A stretch of DNA of 64,000 nucleotides from Achromobacter xylosoxidans (lineage in GTDB: Bacteria; Pseudomonadota; Gammaproteobacteria; Burkholderiales; Burkholderiaceae_B). Each line of letters starts with the position of its first letter. Positions within the stretch are counted from its first letter, which is position 1. The translations under genes were made by a program, and so were the position numbers. The notes below the pieces were generated by a model, which was not told the origin of the DNA, made no database searches, and saw only the letters and a list, made by a program, of their open reading frames with translations. The stretch spans positions 5,332,001 through 5,396,000 of the forward strand of contig NZ_CP061008.1 in assembly GCF_014490035.1 (NCBI RefSeq), in the 5' to 3' direction. Shown piece after piece: positions 48,895 to 57,955 of the stretch.

Positions 48895-49908
48895 ATGAAC
48901 CTGCACGACATCCCCCTTGCGAGCCCCGTGTCCGCGCCCGCCGCCGACGCCCCGCCCATGCTGGAAGTCATCGGCCTGAAGAAGCACTACCCCGTGGACA
49001 GCGGCAGCGGCGCCAAGGTGCTGCGCGCGGTCGACGGCGTTTCCCTGTCGGTGCCGCGCGGCCAGACGCTGAGCCTGGTGGGCGAATCCGGCTGCGGCAA
49101 ATCCACCACTGGCAAATGCCTGATCCGCCTGACCGACCCCACCGAGGGCCGCATCCTGCTGGAAGGCCGCGACCTGGCCGCCATGAACAGCCGCGAACTG
49201 CGCGCCATGCGCCAGCGCATGCAATTCATCTTCCAGGATCCGTTTTCCTCGATGAACCCGCGCATGAGGGTGCGCGACATCATCGGCGAGCCGCTGCGCG
49301 CCTTCGGCCACAGCCGCGCCGCCATCCGCGAGCGCGTCGCGCAACTGCTGGCCCGCGTCAGCCTGCGTCCGGACGCCGCCGACCGCTACCCCCATGAGTT
49401 CTCCGGCGGCCAGCGCCAGCGCATCGTGATCGCGCGCGCGCTGGCGCTGGATCCGGGCCTGATCGTTTGCGATGAACCCGTATCGGCGCTGGACGTGTCG
49501 GTGCAGGCGCAGGTCATCAACCTGCTGATGGACCTGCAGCGCGACCTGGGACTGACCTACGTCTTCATTTCCCACGACCTGAGCGTGGTGCGCCACATCA
49601 GCCACCGCGTTGCCGTGATGTACCTGGGCAAGATCGTCGAGACCGGCACCCGCGAGGCCATCTTCGAACGCCCCGCCCATCCCTATACCCGCGCCCTGCT
49701 GGCCGCCGTGCCCTCGGCCCGCCAGGGCGAGCGCAAACCCGTGGAAGTGCTGAAGGGCGAAATACCCAGCCCGCTGTCGCCGCCCTCGGGCTGCGCCTTC
49801 CGCACCCGTTGTCCGATGGCGCAGCCGCGTTGCGCCGAGGAAGCGCCGCAGCCGCGCCAGATCGCCCCCGAACAGCAGGTCGCCTGCCACTTCGCCACCC
49901 CCGTTTAG
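48895..49908 (+). CDS. dppF: Peptide ABC ATPase (DppF-like)
   Basis: A 337-residue ATPase, partner of DppD. Walker A is [13 protein letters not shown], the signature FSGGQRQRIVIARAL, Walker B LIVCDEPVSALDVS and the H-loop YVFISHDLSVVRHI. A C-terminal oligopeptide-transporter domain with CAFRTRCPMAQPRC follows. The start at 48895 leaves an eight-base gap after dppD; the longer frame is a shadow of dppD. The ATPases drive uptake through DppBC. Confidence 0.92.
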   Translation: MNLHDIPLASPVSAPAADAPPMLEVIGLKKHYPVDSGSGAKVLRAVDGVSLSVPRGQTLSLVGESGCGKSTTGKCLIRLTDPTEGRILLEGRDLAAMNSRELRAMRQRMQFIFQDPFSSMNPRMRVRDIIGEPLRAFGHSRAAIRERVAQLLARVSLRPDAADRYPHEFSGGQRQRIVIARALALDPGLIVCDEPVSALDVSVQAQVINLLMDLQRDLGLTYVFISHDLSVVRHISHRVAVMYLGKIVETGTREAIFERPAHPYTRALLAAVPSARQGERKPVEVLKGEIPSPLSPPSGCAFRTRCPMAQPRCAEEAPQPRQIAPEQQVACHFATPV

Positions 49909-49920
49909 CCGGAGATACGC

Positions 49921-51375
49921 ATGTCCCAGACCGACGCCACCCCGTTCGATTACATCCTTGCCGGCGGCACCGTCATCGACGGCACCAACTCGCCCGGCCG
50001 GCTTGCCGACGTCGGCGTGCGCGGCGACCGGATCGCCGCCGTCGGCAACCTGAGCGCCAGCAGCGCCCGCCGGCGCATCGACGTGGCCGGCAAGGTGGTG
50101 TCGCCGGGTTTCATCGACTCGCACACGCACGACGACAACTACCTGCTCAAGCACCGCGACATGACGCCCAAGATCTCGCAGGGCGTCACCACCGTGGTCA
50201 CCGGCAACTGCGGCATCAGCCTGGCGCCGCTGGCACATGCCAACCCGCCCGCGCCGCTGGACCTGCTGGACGAAGGCGGCTCGTTCCGCTTCGAGCGCTT
50301 CTCCGACTACCTGGAGGCCCTGCGCGCCGCGCCGCCCGCCGTCAACGCCGCCTGCATGGTGGGCCATTCCACCCTGCGCGCCGCCGTCATGCCCGACCTG
50401 AAGCGCGAAGCCACGGCCGGGGAGATCCAGGCCATGCAAGCGCTGGCCGACGACGCGCTGGCCAGCGGCGCCATCGGCATTTCCACCGGTGCCTTCTACC
50501 CGCCCGTCGCCCACGCCAGCACCGAGGAAATCATCGAGGTCTGCCGCCCGCTGGGCACGCATGGCGGCGTCTACGCCACCCACATGCGCGACGAGGGCGA
50601 ACACATCGTGGCGGCGCTGGAAGAGACCTTCCGCATCGGCCGCGAGCTGGACGTGCCGGTGGTGATCTCGCACCACAAGGTCATGGGCAAGCCCAACTTC
50701 GGCCGCTCCAAGGAAACGCTGGCGCTGATCGAGGCCGCCATGGCAACCCAGGACGTGTCCCTGGACGCCTACCCCTACGTGGCCGGCTCCACCATGCTGA
50801 AGCAGGACCGCGTGCTGCTGGCGGGCCGCACGCTCATCACCTGGTGCAAGCCCTTTCCCGAACTGAGCGGGCGCGACCTGGAGGAAATCGCCGCCGAGCG
50901 CGGCAAGTCCAAGTACGACGTGGTGCCGGAGCTGCAGCCCGCGGGCGCCATCTACTTCATGATGGACGAGCCCGACGTGCAGCGCATCCTGGCGTTCGGC
51001 CCCACCATGATCGGCTCCGACGGCCTGCCGCACGACGAGCGTCCGCACCCGCGCCTGTGGGGCACCTTCCCGCGCGTGCTGGGCCATTACTCGCGCGACC
51101 TGGGCCTGTTCCCGCTGGAGACCGCGGTCTGGAAGATGACCGGCCTGACCGCCGCCAAGTTCGGCCTGGCCGAACGCGGCCAGGTGCAGCCCGGCTACTA
51201 CGCCGACCTGGTGGTCTTCGATCCCGCCACCGTGGCCGACTCGGCCACCTTCGAGCGTCCCACCGAGCGCGCGGCGGGCATCCACTCGGTCTACGTCAAC
51301 GGCGCGCCCGTCTGGGAAGGCCAGGCCTTTACCGGCCAGCACGCCGGCCGCGTCCTCAACCGGGCGGGAGCCTGA
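49921..51375 (+). CDS. dan: N-acyl-D-amino-acid deacylase (D-aminoacylase)
   Basis: A 484-residue amidohydrolase that should hydrolyse N-acyl-D-amino acids to D-amino acids and a carboxylic acid. Metal ligands can be seen: HTHDD near residue 70, the bridging Cys in TGNCGIS, the His in THMRDEGEH and VVISHHKVMGKPN, and the final Asp in MIGSDGLPHDERP. The N-terminal beta-sandwich and C-terminal ADLVVFDP complete the fold. It starts 12 bases after dppF and fits the cluster: import of N-acylated D-amino acids followed by deacylation and oxidation by the flavoprotein. Confidence 0.9.
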   Translation: MSQTDATPFDYILAGGTVIDGTNSPGRLADVGVRGDRIAAVGNLSASSARRRIDVAGKVVSPGFIDSHTHDDNYLLKHRDMTPKISQGVTTVVTGNCGISLAPLAHANPPAPLDLLDEGGSFRFERFSDYLEALRAAPPAVNAACMVGHSTLRAAVMPDLKREATAGEIQAMQALADDALASGAIGISTGAFYPPVAHASTEEIIEVCRPLGTHGGVYATHMRDEGEHIVAALEETFRIGRELDVPVVISHHKVMGKPNFGRSKETLALIEAAMATQDVSLDAYPYVAGSTMLKQDRVLLAGRTLITWCKPFPELSGRDLEEIAAERGKSKYDVVPELQPAGAIYFMMDEPDVQRILAFGPTMIGSDGLPHDERPHPRLWGTFPRVLGHYSRDLGLFPLETAVWKMTGLTAAKFGLAERGQVQPGYYADLVVFDPATVADSATFERPTERAAGIHSVYVNGAPVWEGQAFTGQHAGRVLNRAGA

Positions 51376-51457
51376 TCCCGGCCAGCCCTTACAATCCGGC
51401 ATACGCAGCGGGGCTTGCGGGCCCTGCCCCAATCACCCCTACCTGCCAGATCGCTAC

Positions 51458-52090
51458 ATGGCCCTACCCGGCACTACATCCCCGCCCGAGATCGTCGGCA
51501 AGGAAGAAATGGGCGCTCGCCTGCGGGCCGAGCGCAAGGCGCGCAAGATGACCCTGCAGGCGCTGTCCCGCGCCAGCGGCATCGCGGTCTCGACGCTGTC
51601 CAAGGCGGAGCTGGGGCAGATCGCCCTCAGCTACGAGAAGTTCGCCGCGCTGGCCGGCGCGCTCGGCATAGACATGACCCGCATGTTCATGCTGCCGGAC
51701 GCCTCGCAGGCCGCCGTCGCCCCCACCTTCGTCAAGAACAAGCTCAGCGACGCCCGCGACTACGTCACCGAGAACTACCACTACCGCTTGCTGATGGGCG
51801 AATACCCCGGCAAGAAGATGACGCCCATGCTGGCGCTCATCGACTCGCGCAAGGTGGTCGAGTTCGAGGACTACATCCGCCACCCCGGCCAGGAATTCGC
51901 GGTGGTGCTGTCGGGCAAGGTCCGCATCCAGTTCGAAAACGGCGACAGCGTCGTGCTGGGCAAGCTGGAGACCGCCTACTTCGACAGCAGCATCGGCCAC
52001 GTGTACCTGTCCATGAGCAAGAAGCCCGCCGAAGTGCTGGCGGTTTGCAGCGACGTGGGCGAGGTGCCGTCGCGGCTCAAGGCGCCTTGA
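51458..52090 (+). CDS. XRE-family regulator with cupin domain
   Basis: A 210-residue transcription factor. The N-terminal helix-turn-helix (about 15-75) has GARLRAERKARKMTLQALSR and SGIAVSTLSKAELGQIALSY. A C-terminal cupin (about 125-200) has PGQEFAVVLSGKVRIQFENG and a DSSIGHVYLSM strand and probably senses an amino acid or related small molecule. It ends the D-amino acid cluster and likely regulates it; the palindrome at 41192 is its probable site, though this is inference. Confidence 0.85.
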   Translation: MALPGTTSPPEIVGKEEMGARLRAERKARKMTLQALSRASGIAVSTLSKAELGQIALSYEKFAALAGALGIDMTRMFMLPDASQAAVAPTFVKNKLSDARDYVTENYHYRLLMGEYPGKKMTPMLALIDSRKVVEFEDYIRHPGQEFAVVLSGKVRIQFENGDSVVLGKLETAYFDSSIGHVYLSMSKKPAEVLAVCSDVGEVPSRLKAP

Positions 52091-52215
52091 GCCGCTGGCG
52101 CCCCCGGGGCATCGTCATCCGGCGGGTTCTCCGCGCGGACCTGGTCCGCGCCTGCCGGGCGGCCGCAAGCGCCGCTGGCATATGGCTGTCATACTCGCGG
52201 GCGATACTGGCGTTC

Positions 52216-52266
52216 GAATATCCGCCAGCCCCCGAATCCCGGGCGCGCGCCGGATATTCATATAAA
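52216..52266 (+). promoter_or_regulatory. Inverted repeat with -10-like box before a small ORF
   Basis: A perfect nine-base inverted repeat GAATATCCG (52216-52224) / CGGATATTC (52251-52259) encloses 26 bases rich in G+C, followed directly by TATAAA (52261-52266). It could be an operator or a structured leader for the small ORF downstream. No -35 box is recognisable. Confidence 0.4.
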
Positions 52267-52347
52267 AGGTAATTCGTTGGCCGCCACCCCCGGCCGCCTT
52301 ACGATACCTGGCATCGACTGGGCCTGACGCCCGCAGGAATGCTCCAC

Positions 52348-52527
52348 ATGCAACGCTTGATATCCCCGATTCTTACCCGCCGCCCGGTGCTGCTGGCCGG
52401 TCCGCTCAGCGCGCGCCGCTACGACGCCGTGGTTTCCCTCAACGCCCACCGCGAAGCCCGCAGGCTGCGCGAATCCGCCCAGCGCATCCTGGCCGTTTCC
52501 GCCCGCTACATGCTGCCGGGCGCCTGA
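52348..52527 (+). CDS. Small Arg-rich hypothetical protein
   Basis: A possible 59-residue protein, MQRLISPILTRRPVLLAGPL onwards, Arg/Ala-rich. CAGGAA (52334-52339) precedes the ATG at 52348 by eight bases, and an A+T-rich promoter-like stretch with an inverted repeat precedes it. The composition fits the surrounding coding regions, but short length and lack of a recognised family keep confidence low. It may be a chance ORF. Confidence 0.4.
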   Translation: MQRLISPILTRRPVLLAGPLSARRYDAVVSLNAHREARRLRESAQRILAVSARYMLPGA

Positions 52528-52667
52528 GCCCGTCCCCCAACGCCGCGGCCTGATCCTCTCCAGGCGCGCAGCGCCCTTCGCGTCCTGCATGCAGTTCCTC
52601 CAGCTGCCACCTGCGGTAGCATTGCCGATTCGGCCCGAGACCGGGCCAGGCAGAACAGGAGTCATGC

Positions 52668-53876
52668 ATGCAGAAGGTGGTAATCGTCGGCGGCGGCCAC
52701 GCGGCGGCGCAATTGTGCGCCAGCCTGATAGAAGGCGGCTTTCCCGGCAGCCTGACGCTGGTGTGCGAAGAGGCCTCGCTGCCCTACCATCGCCCGCCGC
52801 TCTCCAAGACCTACATCAAGGATCCGGAAGCTCCGATCCAGCTGCTGCGCCCCGAGGCGGTCTACGCCGACGCTGGCGTGCAGGTGCTGCTGGCCGATCC
52901 CGCGGTCGGCATAGACCGCGACGCGCGCGTGCTCACGCTGGCTTCGGGCAAGCAGCTGGACTATGACGCGCTGGTGCTGGCCACCGGCACGCGCGCGCGG
53001 CGCCTGCCGGACGTGCCCGAAGAACTGCAGAACCTGATCTACCTGCGCAACGCCGACGACGCCGCGCGCCTGCGCGCCGCGATCGCCGACGCGCCGTCGG
53101 TCACGGTCGTGGGCGGCGGCTTCATCGGCCTGGAAATCGCGGCCACCGCGGGCGCCCTGGGACGCCCGGTCACCGTCTTCGAGTCCGCGCCGCGCCTGCT
53201 GGCGCGCTCCGTGTCGCCCGAGGCCTCGGAACACGTCGCCCGCGTACTGCACGACTCCGGCGTCGACCTGCGCCTGTCCTCCGACCTGCAACACATCCGG
53301 ACCGAGAACGGCCGCGTGCGCAGCGTAGTCGTCAACGAGGTGGAGCATCCGGTGGACCTGCTGGTCGCCGGCATCGGCGCCGTGCCCGAGATCACGCTGG
53401 CGCAGGCCGCCGGCCTGGACTGCCTGAACGGCATCGTGGTGGACGGGCTGATGCAGACTTCCGCGCCCGGCATCTACGCCATCGGCGACTGCACCTCGTT
53501 TCCGTATGCGCGCTGGGGCAAGACCCTGCGCCTGGAATCGGTGCAGAACGCCAACGACCAGGCCCGCACCCTGGCCGGCGTGCTGCTGGGCACGAAAACG
53601 CCGTATCACGCCCTGCCCTGGTTCTGGTCCGATCAGGGCGCCTTGCGCCTGCAGATCGCCGGCCTGGCGCCGCCGGACACCGAGCGCGTCCTGCGGCCCG
53701 GCGCCAAGCCCGGCAGCTTCTCGATCCTGCACTTTGCCGACGGCCATCTGGTCTGCGTCGAATCGATCAACGCCCCGATGGACCACCTGGCGGCGCGCAA
53801 GCTGCTGGAGCTGGGCCTGAACCCGCCCCGCGACGTGCTGGCCGACCCCGCCGTGCCGCTGAAAAGCCACTATTGA
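52668..53876 (+). CDS. FAD-dependent ferredoxin/rubredoxin reductase-like protein
   Basis: A 402-residue NAD(P)H-dependent flavoprotein of the rhodocoxin/putidaredoxin reductase kind. The FAD-binding VVIVGGGHAAAQLCASLIEG, the active-site SLPYHRPPLSKTYIK, the NAD-binding VTVVGGGFIGLEIAATAGAL and the C-terminal GIYAIGDCTSFP are diagnostic. Such enzymes feed electrons to ferredoxins serving oxygenases or P450s. No ferredoxin or oxygenase gene is next to it, so its partner is elsewhere. A hairpin follows the stop. Confidence 0.88.
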   Translation: MQKVVIVGGGHAAAQLCASLIEGGFPGSLTLVCEEASLPYHRPPLSKTYIKDPEAPIQLLRPEAVYADAGVQVLLADPAVGIDRDARVLTLASGKQLDYDALVLATGTRARRLPDVPEELQNLIYLRNADDAARLRAAIADAPSVTVVGGGFIGLEIAATAGALGRPVTVFESAPRLLARSVSPEASEHVARVLHDSGVDLRLSSDLQHIRTENGRVRSVVVNEVEHPVDLLVAGIGAVPEITLAQAAGLDCLNGIVVDGLMQTSAPGIYAIGDCTSFPYARWGKTLRLESVQNANDQARTLAGVLLGTKTPYHALPWFWSDQGALRLQIAGLAPPDTERVLRPGAKPGSFSILHFADGHLVCVESINAPMDHLAARKLLELGLNPPRDVLADPAVPLKSHY

Positions 53877-53877
53877 A

Positions 53878-53898
53878 GCGGATAGGGATGATATCCGC
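53878..53898. terminator. Possible stem-loop between convergent genes
   Basis: GCGGATA (53878-53884) pairs with TATCCGC (53892-53898) around a seven-base loop, between the reductase and GrpB genes. There is no U-tract, so a Rho-independent role is doubtful. Confidence 0.35.
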
Positions 53899-53909
53899 GC
53901 CGGCGCGCC

Positions 53910-54476
53910 TCAGATAAAGCCGGCGGCGCGGAACATGCGTTCGTAGATCTGGCGCAGGACCGCTTCCTTGCGCTTGTTGTAATCCATGACCTGCATCATG
54001 CCGTCCGCCGCCATACGCTTGGCCTGGGCATACAGATCGCGGTCGGCCGCGTGCTGGCGCAGCCAGTCGCGGAACATCCGGTGCCGGATATTCTCGGGAC
54101 AATCGGGGCCGAATACATGCAGGTTCACGCGCGGCGCGGCCAGCTGCAAAAGACGGTGCTGATGCCAGGACGGCTCCCGTAAAACCAGCACGTAACCGGC
54201 GGCTTCCAGCGCGGGGACATAGGCGTCCTCCTGCACGGGGTCGACCACCGTCAGATCGATATCGATTACCGGCTTGGCCGGCAAGCCCGGAACCGCGGTC
54301 GACCCCATGTGCTCGACCGCCAGCGCGGCCGGCCCCAAAGCCTCGCGCACCTGCGTTTCAAGCTGGGCATAACGGGCCGGCCAATCGGGGTCATAAGGTA
54401 CTACCGCGACCTGCTCCGGCGCAGGCTTGCCGCGAACCCAGGGATCCTCGTCCGGGTCCGAGTCGTAGTGCCGCAT
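53910..54476 (-). CDS. GrpB-family nucleotidyltransferase-fold protein
   Basis: A 188-residue protein of the GrpB (UPF0157) family. The start region VAVVPYDPDWPARYAQLETQ, then VEHMGSTAVPGLPAKPVIDI, with the MGSTAVPGL and KPVIDIDLTV motifs, places it in a nucleotidyltransferase superfamily with unknown substrate. A TTG start 15 codons upstream is an alternative; the ATG at 54476 is chosen but lacks a strong ribosome-binding site. Confidence 0.8.
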   Translation of the reverse strand: MRHYDSDPDEDPWVRGKPAPEQVAVVPYDPDWPARYAQLETQVREALGPAALAVEHMGSTAVPGLPAKPVIDIDLTVVDPVQEDAYVPALEAAGYVLVLREPSWHQHRLLQLAAPRVNLHVFGPDCPENIRHRMFRDWLRQHAADRDLYAQAKRMAADGMMQVMDYNKRKEAVLRQIYERMFRAAGFI

Positions 54477-54517
54477 GATTTCTTCAGGCGTGGGCGTGCG
54501 CCGGTTCCCTGCCGGGG

Positions 54518-54787
54518 TCAATTGCCGAAAGCGCGGCGCAGGCGCTCCAGTTCGGCGATGTTCAGGCGCTTGGCTTCCGCTTCGGCGTAGTTCCGTTCCC
54601 CTGATTCATACGCGCCCTTGTAGATGCACTTGCCGCGGCTCGCGCACTCGCCGCCGGCGCGGGCAGTGGAGGAATACGACTTGGCTGCACCCTGCTCCGA
54701 AGTCTTGGGACCGCTGGAGGAGCAGCCGGCCATCAGCGCAGCCGCAAAAATCGCCACACCATAGCGGCTCAACGTTTGAATGGACAT
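54518..54787 (-). CDS. Small lipoprotein
   Basis: An 89-residue lipoprotein. The signal peptide (RYGVAIFAAALMAGC) ends in the lipobox LMAGC. The mature part is polar and holds a Cys pair (ECASRGKCIYKGAYESGERN) and a C-terminal helix rich in Ala, Glu and Arg. CAGGAA precedes the ATG, and a CTACAG/CTGTAG stem-loop (54797-54813) is in its leader. The function is unknown. Confidence 0.7.
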   Translation of the reverse strand: MSIQTLSRYGVAIFAAALMAGCSSSGPKTSEQGAAKSYSSTARAGGECASRGKCIYKGAYESGERNYAEAEAKRLNIAELERLRRAFGN

Positions 54788-54903
54788 TTCCTGGCCCTAC
54801 AGAAAAGCTGTAGCCGCTGTTATAGCAGGCTCTCGCAGCCCCGGCTCAACAGGCGATTGCTTCAAAACGTTGCCACGTAGCCAGCGATCCCGCGCTCCGG
54901 CGC

Positions 54904-56079
54904 CTAAACCATCAAATACTGCGTCAACTTCTCCAGCATGGCGTCGCAGGCTTGCAGCTGCGAAAGTTCGACGTACTCGTCGGCCTTGTGCGCCACCTCG
55001 ATGCTGCCGGGTCCGCAGATCAGCACCGAGGTCTGCGCCCACAGCTGCTGGAACAGCCCGCCTTCGGTGCCGAAGGCAGCCTTGGTGAGCGGCGTGTCCG
55101 GCGGCAGCCACGAGGCCAGCAGCGCCACGGCCGCCGAGCCGTCCGCCGTGGCCAGGCCGGGATAGCTATTGACCACTTCGACCCGGGGCGGTTCGGCCTC
55201 GGGCCGGGCGCCCGCGGCGCGCATCTTCGTCCTGGTCAGCTCCAGCACCCGCTCCAGGATCTGGTTAGGGTCGTCCTGCGCGACGTTGCGGATCTCGAAA
55301 TTGACTTCGCATTCCGCGGGCACGATGTTCAGCGCCGTGCCGCCCTTGATGGTGCCGGCATGCACCGTGGTATATGGCACGTCATAGCCGGCCTCGCGCG
55401 GTCCGTGTTCGGCCAGGTCGCGCTGCACGTCGCGCAGCGCGCCGATCAGATCGCTGGCCGTATGGATGGCGTTGACGAAATGCGGCGCCAGCCCGGAATG
55501 GCCCGCCTGGCCGCAGCACACGGCCCGGTAGGCCGCCTTGCCCTTGTTGCCGGTGCCGATCTTCATCAGCGTGGGCTCGCCCACCACGCACAGCAACGGT
55601 GCGGGCTCCATGTCTTGCAGCGCGCGCAGCAGGTGGCGCACGCCGACGCAGCCGATTTCTTCATCGAACGACAGCGCCAGATGCAGCGGGCGCGCCAGCG
55701 GCAGGCGAGCCGCGCGGATCATGGCCATCACGGCGCAGGCGACGAAGCCCTTCATGTCCGCGCTGCCCCGACCATAGATGCGACCATCGCGCTCGGTCGC
55801 CTGAAAGGGCGGCGTGGTCCAGGGCTGCCCCGTCACGGGCACCACATCGGTATGGCCCGAGAGCAGGATGCCGGGTACTTCCAAAGGGCCGACGGAAGCG
55901 AACAGATTGCTGCGCCTGGCGTCCTGCGGGTCCGCCGCCAGCGTGGATGCGATGCCCGCCTGCGCCAGCAATTCCCGCACCCGTTCTATGAGGTCGATAT
56001 TGGGCGTCAGCGTGACGGATTCAAAGGCGAGCAGTTCGCGCAATAGGTCTGGACTGTTGTCCGGGGTCGGTGAGCTCAT
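54904..56079 (-). CDS. argE: ArgE-type M20 deacetylase
   Basis: A 391-residue zinc peptidase/deacetylase close to acetylornithine deacetylase. The metal site residues are in SGHTDVVPV, RGSADMKGFVA, FDEEIGCVG and GEPTLMK, and PAECEVNFEIRNVAQDDPNQ forms the dimer-domain edge. The start at 56079 is used. In this locus, next to DUF1028 and RidA genes, it may act on another N-acylated amino acid instead of in arginine synthesis; the classical argE activity remains possible. Confidence 0.85.
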   Translation of the reverse strand: MSSPTPDNSPDLLRELLAFESVTLTPNIDLIERVRELLAQAGIASTLAADPQDARRSNLFASVGPLEVPGILLSGHTDVVPVTGQPWTTPPFQATERDGRIYGRGSADMKGFVACAVMAMIRAARLPLARPLHLALSFDEEIGCVGVRHLLRALQDMEPAPLLCVVGEPTLMKIGTGNKGKAAYRAVCCGQAGHSGLAPHFVNAIHTASDLIGALRDVQRDLAEHGPREAGYDVPYTTVHAGTIKGGTALNIVPAECEVNFEIRNVAQDDPNQILERVLELTRTKMRAAGARPEAEPPRVEVVNSYPGLATADGSAAVALLASWLPPDTPLTKAAFGTEGGLFQQLWAQTSVLICGPGSIEVAHKADEYVELSQLQACDAMLEKLTQYLMV

Positions 56080-56121
56080 GGCATGGACCTGCAAAAGACG
56101 GACGGCGCGCGCGCCGTCCAT

Positions 56122-57087
56122 TCACTTGTTTTCAGGAGGCACGTAGGGATCGAAGAAGCTGCCTTCGCTCATGCCCGGAATGTACTGGTCCGAAATGTAG
56201 GCGCGGCAGCGCTGCATGAACACTTCGGTCAGGCGCGACGGCTTCATCGGTTTGTAGGTGGTGAGCCCGAGCAGCATCGGCCGGTGTTCGCCCACCAGGC
56301 GCAGCCGCACCAGGCGCTTGCCGTCCAGGGCCTGGGTGGACTTCGGCCGCACGTTGAACAGGGCGTAGCCGATGCCGTTGGCCACCATGGACCGCACCAC
56401 TTCCTCAGAGCGCGAGCGCGCCACGATGTTCGGCTCCAGGCCGAACTTCGCGAACAGGGACATGAAGTAGTCGCGGCTCAGGGGCAGGTCCAGCAACACC
56501 ATGGGCAAGCGCGCCAGTTCTTCCAGCGTTACCGCGATCTGCTGCGACAGCGGATGCAGCTCGCTGACCACCACGTGCGGCGGCAGGCGCGCCAGCGCCT
56601 CGAACGATATCTCGTCGCCCAGCCTCAGGTCGTAGCTGAGCGCAACGTCGATCTCCAGCGTATGCAGCTTGTCGATCAGCAACTGCTGATCGCCTTCGAC
56701 CATGTGCAGCTCGACCTTGTCGAATGCGCGCGAGAACCCGAAGATCACCTCGGGCGCGATCATGGCCGTGAGCGACTGGAAGCAGCCCACGCGCAAGGTG
56801 CCCTGGATGGTGTTGCTGGAAACGGATGCAATCTTGTAGAGGCGCGACGCGCGCTCGAGCAGATCTTCGCATTCGCTCATGACCTGCTGGCCTAGCACTG
56901 TCAGCGCCAGGCCCTTGGACGGATGCCGCACGAACAGCTGCACGTCCAATTCGGTTTCGACATGTGCGATGGCAGCCGAGATCGACGGCGCCGAAATGTG
57001 GATCTGGTTGGATGCCGCGGCGATACTGCCATGCTTGGCAGTGGCGACGAAGTACTCCATCTGGCGCAGCGAAATGCGATTGAGCAT
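56122..57087 (-). CDS. LysR-family regulator
   Basis: A 321-residue LysR regulator. The winged helix reads MLNRISLRQMEYFVATAKHG, then ISAPSISAAIAHVETELDVQ and LFVRHPSKGLALTVLG. The effector domain has GTLRVGCFQSLTAMIAPEVI and LLIDKLHTLEIDVALSYDLR. It lies between the argE-like gene and DUF1028 on the same strand and probably controls the divergent locus at 58754. The C-terminus is long and ends in PYVPPENK. An upstream 313-residue extension of the frame is a shadow. Confidence 0.87.
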   Translation of the reverse strand: MLNRISLRQMEYFVATAKHGSIAAASNQIHISAPSISAAIAHVETELDVQLFVRHPSKGLALTVLGQQVMSECEDLLERASRLYKIASVSSNTIQGTLRVGCFQSLTAMIAPEVIFGFSRAFDKVELHMVEGDQQLLIDKLHTLEIDVALSYDLRLGDEISFEALARLPPHVVVSELHPLSQQIAVTLEELARLPMVLLDLPLSRDYFMSLFAKFGLEPNIVARSRSEEVVRSMVANGIGYALFNVRPKSTQALDGKRLVRLRLVGEHRPMLLGLTTYKPMKPSRLTEVFMQRCRAYISDQYIPGMSEGSFFDPYVPPENK

Positions 57088-57263
57088 AGTCCGAAGTGAG
57101 AAAACTGGAGCAGGCTGGAAGGAGGCGGCGGTCCGCTGCGCAGGCCGCCGGCGCGGCCCGGCGCCAGCGTCAACCGCACCGTGCAAAAGTGTATCCACTA
57201 TGCCCTGACAGCGGGGCATGGCGCTCCTCGGGTTTTCTCGCACTCGCCGCAAGCCGCAAGCGC

Positions 57264-57935
57264 TCACGGATTGCCTGGCACGCCAAAGCTCGGCGCGGCG
57301 CGCGGGTCCCTGGCGCGGGTGATGTAGGCCTCGATCTGCGGCTCGTAGACCTGCCAGGCCTCGTACAGCCGTTCGACGGGACCTTGCTCGACCCAGTCCA
57401 TGCGCAAATCGACGATGGGCCAATCCAGGTCCGCCACCACCAGCAGCCCGGCCGAATGCACCGGCCCTTCTTCGCCGCCAGCCGCCTGGCCCGCCAGCAT
57501 GGCCTGCATCAGGCGCTCGGCCAACGAACCCGAGGCCTGCTCGAACGCCGACAACATGGCCGCCGGCACTTCCAGCGACGCCAGCATATTGCCCGCGCAT
57601 GCGGCATGCTCGCCTTGCGCGTCGGCCAGGCGACCCAGCGCGTTCGAGCCCGTGAATATGGCCGGCGCCTGGGTGGCATCGATGGCCATCAGCTGCCGGT
57701 AGCTGATGAAAGGACGTTCGGCCAGCGCCTGCAGCGCGCCTTCGGGCGTGCGGCCCTCGGCCATCGCGTCGAGGATGAGCGGCCCCAGGGCGGGGTCGGT
57801 GATGTTCTGGCTGACCGCCGCGCCTACGCCCGCACGCGCACGGATGCAGCGCGCCGCGACCGCGGGCGACGAGGACGAAACAGCCGCGCCGAATTGGCCG
57901 GTGGCCGGGCAGCGGGCAATGATGGAGAAAGTCAT
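57264..57935 (-). CDS. DUF1028 (putative Ntn-hydrolase) protein
   Basis: A 223-residue protein of the DUF1028 family. The N-terminal MTFSIIARCPATGQFGAAVS is characteristic; DUF1028 has the Ntn-hydrolase fold and the second residue (Thr2) is the likely nucleophile after Met removal. Later motifs are GAAVSQNITDPALGPLILDA and GNMLASLEVPAAMLSAFEQA. It is adjacent to and co-directional with a RidA homologue, a common pairing, and should hydrolyse an amide-like intermediate. The reaction is not established. Confidence 0.8.
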   Translation of the reverse strand: MTFSIIARCPATGQFGAAVSSSSPAVAARCIRARAGVGAAVSQNITDPALGPLILDAMAEGRTPEGALQALAERPFISYRQLMAIDATQAPAIFTGSNALGRLADAQGEHAACAGNMLASLEVPAAMLSAFEQASGSLAERLMQAMLAGQAAGGEEGPVHSAGLLVVADLDWPIVDLRMDWVEQGPVERLYEAWQVYEPQIEAYITRARDPRAAPSFGVPGNP

Positions 57936-57955
57936 GAGCTGGGCCTCCTGCGGCG

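Noticed and set aside
48631..51432. A 933-codon open frame on the minus strand opposite dppD, dppF and the D-aminoacylase gene
   Set aside because: G+C-rich coding DNA gives long antisense frames; the translated product is rich in Gly, Arg and His with no domain, and the plus-strand genes are clear.
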